This document shows positions 45,365 through 55,026 of a DNA stretch of 64,000 bases, piece after piece; within the stretch, counting starts at the first letter, position 1; each line of letters opens with the position of its first letter. Both the position numbers and the translations under genes were made by a program. Below the pieces are notes generated by a model. The model did no database searches. It saw nothing but the letters and a program-made list of their open reading frames with translations, and was not told where the DNA came from. This stretch comes from Primula veris (lineage: Eukaryota > Streptophyta > Magnoliopsida > Ericales > Primulaceae), in contig OY821742.1 in assembly GCA_963682055.1 (NCBI GenBank), positions 28,181,060 through 28,245,059 of the forward strand. Direction: 5' to 3'.

Positions 45365-46239
45365 CACTTTCATGGAGATAACAAAATTCAGCTAAATTAA
45401 TTACAAAAACTAACAAATTCAAAGAACAACTAACAAAAATATAAATGAATAAAAACTACAATCAAATAATCTAATAAAAATTTACAAATTTCATCAGATG
45501 ATAATAATTTTATAGACCGGTAATACATAAGCTATATCGTTTTTACAAATAACCAAATTCTAATTAATTAACCACAATTTGAGCTCATAAAATTATGAAT
45601 ATATGAGCACCATAAACAACAAACATATCATAAATCAAATACAACGATTAAAGATGATCGAGTTAAATTACATACCGATTAGAGATAATTAACTTTGATT
45701 ACGAATATATAAGCAATAGTTCACTTGATTTTAAGTTAGGGTTTGAATTACATACCGATTAGAGATGATTGGGCTTTTAGAAAGAGAAAATTAGGGCTGG
45801 TGATCTTCTTTGAGTATGGTGATCTATACGGTGGAGCTGTGAGATTTTCGATTGAGTTCGGAGGAGAGAGAATGAGTGAGAAACAATAATATTGTGTGAA
45901 AAGTGATTTAAAATAACTATATAGGTAATATGTCAATAACTATAGAGGTATTTGTGATATAATCGTGAAGAAATAGGCCAATAACTATTTGCAAATGCAG
46001 TGAGCATATACTATTTCCCCTCACGTCGCGTTGGCCCAAATGTATTACAGTGACAACAAATTTTTTAATTTAAGATATTATAATAAAATATGTTATTTAT
46101 ATTTCATGTTATTCATTTTTTATTAAATTAAACAAACTGTTGTATTAAAAGGTGAGAAAGTTAATCTTCTACGCAAAATCGTGCATAAAGACCAATAAAA
46201 CTATACGTGGCTGGTCACCAACAATTATGGCTTAGCCGT
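45365..46239. other. CACTA interior right of the nested element
   Basis: AT-rich. The words TACATACCGATTAGAGAT occur twice (about 45670-45687 and 45749-45766). No transposase domain recognised; may be a leader/promoter region for the minus-strand gene. Confidence 0.45.
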
Positions 46240-46445
46240 CAAACATCTATTAAAAACCTATCTCTATGACAATTAGCAATTAAATATACTGATAATTAAT
46301 GACGAAAATAAATTTCTCAATTTCTCGTCACTATCTCGATTATTTTTTAACTAATGACGTTTAGTATTTTTTTCGTCACTAAAAATAGATACATTTAGTG
46401 AGAACATAAAAAAATTCGTCATTAAACATCATAATTCTTGTAGTG
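46240..46445. repeat. CACTA right subterminal repeats and terminal inverted repeat
   Basis: Repeated TCGTCACT, TAATGACGA and TTCGTCATT words, ending in the intact TTCTTGTAGTG terminus. Confidence 0.7.
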
Positions 46446-46492
46446 GTGATTGACTCGGTGCCGGCCCAATGATAAATACATCATAAGCCTTG

Positions 46493-46625
46493 ATTTTTTT
46501 TTTCTAGATAAATACAAATAAAAATAAAAATAAAATAAAATTGTAACTTAAGAGTTTCAAACCAATGATCTCATATGTTAATTAACAAATTATTCTACCA
46601 TTTGAGTTATAGCACTACATTGTAA
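46493..46625 (-). mobile_element. Possible tRNA-derived SINE relic
   Basis: On the minus strand, CTATAACTCAAATGGTAGAA resembles a pol III A box with its tRNA D-arm context. About 35 bp on, GGTTTGAAACTC resembles a B box (GGTTCGANNCC with changes). The sequence ends in an A-rich tail with A10 near 46495-46506. No TSD found. Could also be a decayed tRNA gene. Confidence 0.4.
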
Positions 46626-46745
46626 ACAAATTGGTGTTTCATATTTTTATTTTAACTACAAGGTATATTAAAAATATAGTCGGTTGTTACCCATAATTTT
46701 ATTCCCATATCAATTTCCCAAAATCTAAGCCTTACTTGAATTGGG

Positions 46746-48760
46746 CATGTGCCGCCCCTGGATTGACTACCATTATTGTAATACGCCGAGCCTATATAAA
46801 GGCTACATTTATTTGTGAATAAATCATCCCATTATAGCAATTCTTTCCTTATGGTATCAAGAGCCTAATACTGAATATTTAACTTTTTTTTCTTTCTTTC
46901 TTTCTTTCTTCCCTTTGCTGCGTGACATAGCCACAGTAACGAGCCCGTAATCGACAAACCTCTTCCACCGACGAATTCCAGCCCGGACATAAACGAATTT
47001 CAGCCTGAATTACAACGAAATCCAGCCCCGAATCGACGAAAACCAGCCTAATTGAACCACTAACTAATTCCGGAACCGAACTTGTCTCCGTTTAGTAACC
47101 CTTCGATCAAACCTTCGTTTGCAAGTATTTGCAAGCTGATACCGTGTTTGTTTGTTTTTTGATTGTTTCCCATTAATATTCACTAATGGGGGACAAGAAT
47201 GGCGACAATATTTTTACGATGACTATGACGCCTATTGTGCAAGGTGTTAATTCCAATTTTAATATTGGGATGTTACTCGATAAGAAAAATTATTATTTAT
47301 GGGCCCCTCTTATTCAAACACATATTGCTGGAAGGAAAAAGATGGGTTATCTTCGTGGTACCATCACAGAGCCTGAAAAAAGTGACTCTAAATATGACGA
47401 TTGGTTTGCAGATTATCAAAGAATTAAGAGTTGGTTGTTGTCTTCTATGAAGCCAGATATTCTAAAACGATATATTCGTTTGCCCACTTCCAAATAAATT
47501 TGGGACTCTCTTAAGCCTACTTATTCTGATGAAAACGATGATGTTCATGTTTATAGCTTGAATCAGAAGGCATATCGCCTACCCAGGATGGTCGTTCTCT
47601 AGCCATTTATTTTGGCGAGCTCACGGAAATTTTCCAGGAATTAAATGAGTGTAGTAAGAATAATCTAATTAGTGATGAAGAGATCAAGGCATACACAAAA
47701 TCGATCAAACACCAACGAGTGTATGTGTTCCTTGGAGGATTAGATGATGTGCTCCATCAAGTGCGCGGAGAAGTGCTACGAAAAGATCCTCGACTTGGAC
47801 TTCAAGCATCTTATACATATTTCTGTCGGCAGGTTGATAGAAAGGAAGCTATGAAGGTGGATGTCGACAAAACAGAACCTACATCTATGGCCACACGAGC
47901 CCAAACATCGCAAAATCGATTTACAAGGTCTAACGTTGACAACAAACCAGGATATAATCGACCAAGCCTGAATGGACGCGACAATATTATTACCAATGGG
48001 GATTCTCCTTATCGTACGGCTAAGTGCCCTCACTGTGGGTTGACTGGACACTCAAAGAGTCGTTGTTTTAAGCTAATTGGATATCCAGAAAATTGGGATA
48101 AGTCATGTGACCCTTGCCATAACAAGTCTCGTGCTCGACTTGTGGAATCAAGGAATGACTTTGAGGCTGATAAAACCTCTGCTTTGGTGACCACGACAGG
48201 TAATGATGGTAAGTCTTTAAATATATGCACTTCTATTACGAATAGTGCATGGATAATTGATTCTTGAGCTACAAAGCATGACTTATGATTCTAGACAAAT
48301 TGATTCATTCAAACAGTCTACCCAAACCTCTGTTAATGTAGCTAATGGTAACTTTATCCTAGTTGTTGGGGAGGGTAGTGTCTCACTTTCTGATAAAATG
48401 ACGCATGATAGTATTCTTGTTGTTCCCTCACTAAGTTATAATTTATTGTCTATTGCTCAAATTACGTCAACTTTACATTGTGTGGTTATTTTTTTGCCTC
48501 AATCTTGTGTTTTTAAGGACATCCGAATGAAGGAGACGATTGGTTATGGTATTAGGCGAGGAAACATGTACTATTTAGAGTTGACGCCGAGGAGCAATGG
48601 ATTATTGGTTAAATCTCTATCGAATAAAGGTTTTCAGAATGAGGCTAATAAAGTGTCGGACGTATGGATGTGGCACCGTCGTCTTAGACATGTATCGTTT
48701 GGTTATTTACGCAAGTTATTTCCAAGTTTATTTGTTAAGAAGGATATTTCATGAATGGCA
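46746..48760 (+). mobile_element. Truncated copia element (gag to pre-integrase only)
   Basis: TATATAAA at 46793-46800, a primer-binding-like TGGTATCAAGAGC at 46852-46864, a (TTTC)n tract at 46888-46910, a non-coding leader, and then gag. Homology stops at about 48754 within the integrase zinc region; no integrase core, RT or 3' LTR follows. The LTR ends are not definable. Confidence 0.7.
47186..48754 (+). pseudogene. Copia gag/protease remnant (RE-type), broken
   Basis: Gag N-terminus (LLDKKNYYLWAPLIQTHIAG), TAA at 47495-47497, frameshift near 47577, further gag (YVFLGGLDDVLHQVRGEVLR), zinc knuckle CPHCGLTGHSKSRC followed by IGYPENW (typical of this copia group), then a stop at 48266 near the protease. 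The protease/GAG-pre-integrase region follows in another frame, ending MWHRRLRHVSFGYLRKLF. Not functional. Confidence 0.8.
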
Positions 48761-49494
48761 GCCTTTAAATTAAAGTACTTCCTAAACTTCCATTTATGAG
48801 TTACTGTGATGAGTTTGGCTATTACTTAAGTGGAAATAGGTTATATCTTATAAGGGTATGTTGGAGTGAGTTGAACTGGAATTAGAGCAAATACCTCAAG
48901 TGAGAAACTTTCAGCCGCAATTCGGGTGGAACTTTGTTAATCAGTTAGGCCTTCAATAAGAAGAATCAATTTGGAACTCTGCCTTTAGGTGTGGTGACTT
49001 TTGGGAATTTAATCTTCGTTTTCAATATAAAAAGTCTCACACACCATAATTTATTTTAGTTTGGAAACAAATAGCAATGTGAATTTTGATTTTTCTGAGG
49101 AAACATTACGGTTTTAAACAATAATTTAATCTAAACAATTTGCATGTTTTCCAACTATTATAACACAGTCAAAGGGTTGAAAATACGAATTAATGATTTA
49201 ACCATGCGGTATTTTCGTAAACAACTTCGTGCTTACAAGCTGCAACAAACAATTCCCTAAAAGCTCTTTTATATTCTGCACTTCAGAACTGTTAACCGAT
49301 CATAAATGAAAGAAACGTTACCGTTTATATAACTGGTTAATCACTTATTCTCTTATGGTGACTTATTCCGCTTCTTCCTTACCTTCATCCTTATCATATT
49401 AGTTGAAGGCTGTTGTTTAATGAAACATTACCAATTAAGAGCAATAGTAAAAAAGTAATTGAGAACTATTATTGATAGAGGCTTATATCTAAGG
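48755..49494. other. Non-coding spacer
   Basis: No open frame or repeat that I can identify. Confidence 0.5.
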
Positions 49495-50100
49495 TTAAAC
49501 AAGTGAAATATCTCCTACCCCAATTATTGTACCCACGAACTTTCTCTCTGGAGATACTTCTCCTTCAAATCTTGGAGTGAACCACATGCGAACTGCAAAG
49601 CTGTTTTTGGCAGCATCTAGATACTTGTTCACCCCAATAATAAATTGGCTTGTAATACACAACAAACCGTATGAGAAGCAGTGGCAAAAACTCCGAGATG
49701 CCGACGAAGACATAGGGTTTGGTTGACGAGTAAGCTGACGAACACCTACTTGATGTTCACCATTTTTACCTCTTAAGAAAACAAAAGCATCTCCTGCAAC
49801 TAATCTTTTCGACTAACGAATCTACTCCATCCTGTCGTAAGTAAATGTCAACGAGGCTGGCCTCCAAATATATGCTTAAAACGCCACTCATACTTGCGAA
49901 GATCTTTTGCAACCAAATATTGAGTCGGGGCAGTCAAGGTCAAGCATGTCCACTTGAGGCCAACATTCATTGGCATGCCTCCGAAGAACGGAGAAGCCGC
50001 CATGAGTGCCCGTATCAGATGCGGTTAAAATCTTAAGCAAACAAGTGGTCTTGCACAAGCTCCTCCATGTACAGTTCATGTTCCTCGTTTTTCTCATTTC
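49495..50100 (-). pseudogene. Auxin response factor (ARF) pseudogene fragment, apparently processed
   Basis: Minus strand. B3 DNA-binding domain start [20 protein letters not shown] (near 49970-50035), then after frameshifts [20 protein letters not shown] and [20 protein letters not shown], followed directly by the ARF-specific domain ([35 protein letters not shown]). A TGA follows GGQPR and at least two frameshifts occur. B3 and the ARF domain are joined with no intron, whereas ARF genes usually have introns here, so a retrocopy is likely. The dimerisation (PB1) end is absent. Confidence 0.8.
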
Positions 50101-51617
50101 CTGATTCATGGCCATTGGGTGCCATAAAAGTAGGGGAACGGGTAGCTCATGTAATTTTTTTTACATGAGATGCTCATGTAAAATCACAGCCCTCCATTTT
50201 TGATTTAATAGTACTTATAAATAACAAGTTAAACTTAAAAAAATCAAATCCAAATAAATGCATAATTTTGTCAATAATTGAATGTTAGTTGTAGGCAATG
50301 TTTTAAAAGGCCATGTCATCCCTAAATTGTTTTCATGAGAGATTTACCGAAGCGTAAGCGCCGACGCTAAGATCGTAACCTTTACTAGAAAATCATAAAT
50401 ACGTATATATTTTCAATAACTATGAAATACATGAAAGTAATTTGTTTAAAAAAATTAGAATAACTAATATTAGCATATTTTAATCATGAATATGTTTAAT
50501 ATAACAACGGGATATCGAATTGCTCTTATTTTTGTAGCAATTTATGTAACTATATATATTTTTGTAAGATTTTTTTTTCTTAAGTAAATTTTAAGCTTTT
50601 TGAGTTTTTAGGCATGATTTTTAAGTATTGATGCATTTAAATGCTGTTTTTGAGCTTTTCGACCTTTAGGCTAAAACGGTTAATTTATTTTTTTAGATTT
50701 TGAGCCTTTCGAGTATAAACGCGTTTTTAGAAGAGTTTTTTTAATACACTGGTCGTAGGGTTCAGATGAATTACATGAACATCAGATGTAAAAAAATTAC
50801 ATAAGCTACCCCGTTTCCTAAAAGTAGACCAAACCCGACCTCCACAATTTTGAAAAAAAATGAATTTCAGAAAATTTACAGTAGTAATAATGATAGGAGT
50901 CGATAACTTAAATAAAATAATAAAAAAGCTTATGAAACTATTTTAGCAAACTCTTCCGTCGCATCACTTCTTTGATTTTGTGGTTGTGTCTTACTCTGTT
51001 TGTCATTAAATGATTTAGTCATTCTATCAGCATCTTCGGGTAAAAGCCACTACCCATAGCTGTTGGATCCTTCGAATAAGGTAATAGCGCACTCTCTCGG
51101 AAAATTACCTTTGATGATAAAAATCTCCAACAGGAGCTCTTAAGGTTGGCTAAGTATGCAAAGAGATAAAATTTGGATAGGTTCTCAGAGGGGAAGTCTG
51201 TTGAAATTATACCATTCACCGTTGACTTTTACGGATACAGAACCAGTGGTTTTGTATATGGCATATGAAAGTGTTTTTGAGTTCTGGGTGAACTTTTGTT
51301 TTTTTCCAAAAGACTATCAATTAACCAAACCTTTCACATTAATTTAAAAATTCAAAGCAAATGACAACATAATTTATCCAAATTCAAAGACATTACAAAT
51401 GTCAGGATTAGCTTCAAAGGCAAACTAGGCTACAGAGGTAACAACATCGTCTTTATCGAAATAAAGTGATTAAAATACAAATCACTAATTCTTAGACAAA
51501 CGGCAAATTACATTCTCATCCATCCATCATAAATAGACACTAAACTATTCACTACTACTCTTCAGTTGCTCCCTCCGTAACTCCACATGGAACCTCTCTC
51601 TCTCTCTTGAATTTTTA
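50101..51617. other. AT-rich non-coding region
   Basis: No gene supported. 50700-50760 repeats words of the 24088-25405 hAT element type (ATGTTTTAAA, CGC-rich words near 50350), a possible decayed relative. A minus frame at 51019-51219 has no recognisable domain. Confidence 0.45.
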
Positions 51618-52590
51618 TCAGCTCTGAGCAAACAGTGGTTGTTGAGGTGGAGGAGGTGGGAGAGGTGCTGTCATGTCCATATTTGCTAGCTGCTCCAGCT
51701 CTTGTAATGCACCACATACATGGTGTATTCGGTGGTGAAGTAAGGCCTCACCAGATCAACCGTCTGCTTCACCCTTGATTGAAAGTGACCATATTTGTTC
51801 AGCAAGTCTTGATATGTCATCAGGTGCTGGGCAGCTTGCTGACTTGCTGGTGAGATAGCATCCTTCCTCCCTCTCCTCTTCATACCCACCACTGGGACAC
51901 CACCACCTGGCACCACACCAATCGGAAACTTCCCCCCCCCCCCCCGGCTTGCTACTTAGCAAGTTCGCTTAAAGCTTATCGCGGTGGAGGGGGAAGTCCG
52001 GGAAGGGGCCTAGAAGTGCCTACCACTACTTTCAGGCGTGTGCTCGGGTCTTCTTTCTTCATAAATCCTATTCGTCAGCCTAGATCGAAATCCATTCTGT
52101 CAATGACTTGATTTGGCGTTCGAGGCCTCTCTCCGCGAACAACCCTAGGAGGCCTGCTACTTGGCTTCTTCCCTCTAGGTCCCTTAACAGGCACACTAAC
52201 ATCCCCAATCAAGGCCTCCCACGTCCCCCCTTAACTGGTCCAGAACCAGAACTCCCAGCAGCAGCTACAGGCCCATCCACAAACCCCAACGACACCAACA
52301 TATTTTCTGCATTCGGCCCACCACCAGGCCCTACAGCAGGCCCATCAACAGGCCCGGCAGAGGGTTCAGTAAAAGGGATCTTAGAAGGTTCGGTGAGGGT
52401 TTTAGGGGGTCTGCCACGTGGGCGTTTGGGGGTGGGGTCGGCGGGAGTTGGAGTGGGGGTAAAACCCAGGAGGGTGTACGAGTGTTTGATCATAGAGAGG
52501 GAAGCTTCATTCTTCATCCGTTTGAGATGGTAGATTAGGAGGGTCGGGTGGTTCGACGGGAGGTTCCGTGTGTATATATACACTTTGTAT
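51618..52590 (-). pseudogene. Plant HMGA-type protein (H15 remnant plus AT-hooks), broken
   Basis: Minus strand. Starts with the end of a linker-histone H15 domain (NLPSNHPTLLIYHLKRMKNE, then MIKHSYTLLGF). It continues through a Pro/Gly-rich region with AT-hooks KRPRGRPPK and GGRGRP and a weaker GPRGKKPSSRPPR. After a frameshift near 52228, a stop and a C14 tract, the tail resumes: MKRRGRKDAISPASQQAAQH, then after another shift ALQELEQLANMDMTAP to TGA (51618-51620). H15/AT-hook proteins bind AT-rich DNA. The H15 start is missing. Some breaks could be introns, but at least two are frameshifts. Confidence 0.62.
51932..51945. repeat. C14 homopolymer
   Basis: Lies inside the HMGA pseudogene and separates its two readable parts. 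Confidence 0.9.
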
Positions 52591-52883
52591 GTATCAATCG
52601 ATCACTTGCCTGCTCGAACCTTCCCTCTCTTTCAATGCCGTTATCGCCGCTATTATAATGTCGGGGAAGGGGGTTCATCTTGGTTGGTAACGGCAGAGAT
52701 CGGCGGGGGAAGGGGAAAGTACGGCGGCGGAGGGGGCCAGGCGGCGGAGTTCCTGAGCGGGTTTTTGTGAATTTTTGTGAGGTAGTTCTGGGTGAACCTG
52801 ATCTGACTCAGCCTCAGGTGAGTTTAGTTGAATCACTTGCAAATCTCATACATTCCTCCGCTGCTCATTTCCACCTCCATTCT
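52591..52883. other. G-rich spacer with a possible exon end
   Basis: GC-rich (GGCGGCGGAG words). CCTCAGGTGAGT near 52812-52823 looks like a plus-strand splice donor after a short open frame (FVNFCEVVLGEPDLTQPQ). I do not recognise the protein. The copia insertion begins at 52884. Confidence 0.35.
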
Positions 52884-53009
52884 TGTTGGGTTTTGGTACT
52901 ATTTCGAATACAATAATGAAAGGACAATAAATAAAAGAGACAGGAACGCAAAGGAAATAAACAATTTTATTTCTCACAATTGGAATATGAATTACAATTC
53001 CTGACTCAA

Positions 53010-53305
53010 CAAATAAATAAAACTGCTGGACTGAAATAAAGAAACTGCCGGACTGTTTTAAAGAAACTGCCGGACTGGTTTTACAGAAACTGCCGGACTG
53101 GTTTTACAGAAACTGCCGGACTGGTTTTAACAAACTGCCGGACTGGTTTTAAACAAAACTGCCGGACTGGTTTTAACAAACTGCCGGACTGGTTTTAAAC
53201 AAACTGCCGGACTGGTTTTGAACAAAACAAACTGGACTGGTTTTAAAGCATAAAAAACTGCCGGACTGGTTTTTAACAAATAAAAAACTGCCGGACTGTT
53301 TTTTG
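53010..53305 (-). repeat. Minisatellite ACTGCCGGACTGGTTTT, about 12 units
   Basis: Units of about 22-25 bp sharing CTGCCGGACTGG with variable A/T-rich spacers. An almost identical array is at 59883-60178. Confidence 0.92.
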
Positions 53306-53920
53306 TAAATACTGGAAATTACAGAACTGAAAAGTAAATAACAGAATCGAAAGACTGAAAGTAAACAGTACTGAAATGTAAATACAGAAAAGAAACAGTA
53401 CAGGAAAGTAAATTACAGAAATGAAACGGTACTGAAATGAAATGGACAGAAAGTAAAAGACTGAAAAATAAATAACATAAAGTAAAAGAAGAGGCAACTG
53501 CTGAGCAGTTTCCCTTAAACAATATTTCCCGAACCACCTTTAAAGGTTTCTGGTTTCGGGACTTTGTTCCCAAGGTACAACTTCTATCTCAGAGTGGCTC
53601 GTATGGAAACCGGCACCGAACCACAGGTCGAGCTGTTGGTGGTGCGGTTCTCTCTCACTAAGTGTATGCTTATGCTTATGCTGTGAGTTGTGTGTATGAT
53701 GGTGTGCTGAAATGAGAGGGGGATGGCTGCCTTCTATAGGCTCTACTGGAACCGCAACCATAAATGTTGGTCTTTAATTCTGGGAGTTACACCCCCAGAA
53801 TCCGCTCAATCAATTCTGAAACCGCAGCATTTACTCTCATTCATTGCTGACGTTTCTCTTGCTGGAAACTCTAGGGACTCCTTTTGTATTTTATACAAAA
53901 CTCCCTATTCGGGTTTGGAC

Positions 53921-54172
53921 CCGAGACCCGAGACCCGAGACCCGAGACCCGAGACCCGAGACCCAAGACCCAAGACCCGAGACCCGAGACATTCCCCAAA
54001 TCCCAAATCCCAAATCCCAAATCCCAAATCCCAAGCCCAAGCCCAAGCCCAAGCCCACGCCCACGCCCACGCCCACGCCCACGCCCACGCCCGTGCCCGT
54101 GCCCGTGCCCGTGCCCGAGCCCGAGACCCGAGACCCGAGACCCGAGACCCGAGACACGAGACACGAGCGAGC
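53921..54172 (-). repeat. Mosaic of hexamer and heptamer CCC repeats
   Basis: On the plus strand successive blocks of GAGACCC, CCCAAAT, CCCAAG, CCCACG, CCCGTG, then GAGACCC again. On the element's sense strand this is a run of GGG every 6-7 bases. It lies upstream of the TATA box (U3). Confidence 0.92.
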
Positions 54173-54549
54173 GCGCGTGTGTGGTACACACTAATACTCT
54201 TAGGTGTATGTGGACATGTTAGTTTAATAACTACATGGGTTGGTATGGTATATATATTGTAAGATTAACTCTTAATCTTCCAATATGGGATTATACTAAA
54301 TGGTTTTTCTCATTAACCATTTCGTTTTTCCAGATTTGAGCTTCCGAGGTACCAACTTTGAAGCCACTTTGTATTCACACCCATTCTCCGAATAGGTCAT
54401 GTGATATACCGTTACGAAGCTCGTCACACGGGCTACTCAACCACGTTGATTACGGTATAAACAACTCAGCGCTGTTACACGAAATAATGACTCGAAGTTG
54501 GTCCAGTGACCATTCGGAAACACCCATGTTTTCACATGTTTTTCCAACA

Positions 54550-55026
54550 ATCCCCCACATGAATGCAATTGGCTGAAAATAAAATGCTCCTAAATGCATA
54601 CGAGAGAAAACCGCAAGAGTTCACTGCATAAGGACAGGTAGCGCGCGCCTTGAACCTGCCGTAGTGACGTAAAATCTGATATGCTACTATTGGGTAGCCT
54701 TTAAGCCTTGAACCCTTTAGCGTTTGTGCATACCAGGGTAATGCGCACACAGTGTCCCCTCTACACCACTTACTAAGCCCTTTGGTTGTTGTCCATATTT
54801 GGCCGTGGACTGCCTTGGCAAAGTTCAACCGAGTGCTCTAGTGATTTAGCCCATGGCTCATCACATAGTATCGGCCATACACACTCGTCATAGGTGATTT
54901 CAAGTCAAGGGTGTCCTGACTCACCCCTCTCGATCTTCGAGATACTTGTTTTCATTAAGAGCCTCATGCTCACCCTTAAGATGGTCTAGGTCTATCACTC
55001 TTTCATCCTAGAAATGGGCTGGGAAC
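54550..55026 (-). other. Copia 3' non-coding region and polypurine tract
   Basis: The PPT reads ATGTGGGGGAT on the minus strand next to the LTR (54550-54560). The rest matches the 3' non-coding regions of the plus-strand array. Confidence 0.75.

Larger units (their letters stand above)
36873..46445 (-). mobile_element. CACTA (En/Spm) element relic, interrupted by a nested chimera
   Basis: The right end reads ...TTCTTGTAGTG at 46445, i.e. CACTACAAGAA in reverse complement. The left end at 36873 reads CAAGACAAGAATT, two changes from CACTACAAGAATT. Both subterminal regions (36873-37120, 46240-46445) are filled with GTCACTA/TGACGAA words. The minus-strand coding remnants are plant CACTA-specific domains. 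Three-base flanks do not match (CCC and GTG), so either an end is eroded or the TSD has mutated. Removing the 4.68-kb nested element leaves about 4.9 kb. Confidence 0.7.
52884..54549 (-). repeat. Copia 3' LTR (1,666 bp)
   Basis: Minus-strand TGTTGGAAAAAC...CCCAACA. Carries the GGG-rich mosaic at 53921-54172, a TATA-like CCTATAGAAG (53731-53740) and a CCGGACTGG minisatellite. Confidence 0.92.

Noticed and set aside
53273..53573. Hydrophobic F/Y/L-rich minus-strand open frames resembling membrane proteins
   Set aside because: Encoded by the T-rich part of the LTR; repeated identically in the other LTR and in related form in the plus-strand array LTRs.
53723..54262. Long open frames on both strands with PRPETRDPRPE, AHAHAHA or GLGLG repeats
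   Set aside because: They are translations of the CCC hexamer/heptamer mosaic inside the LTR; open in most frames because of the repeat, with no domain.
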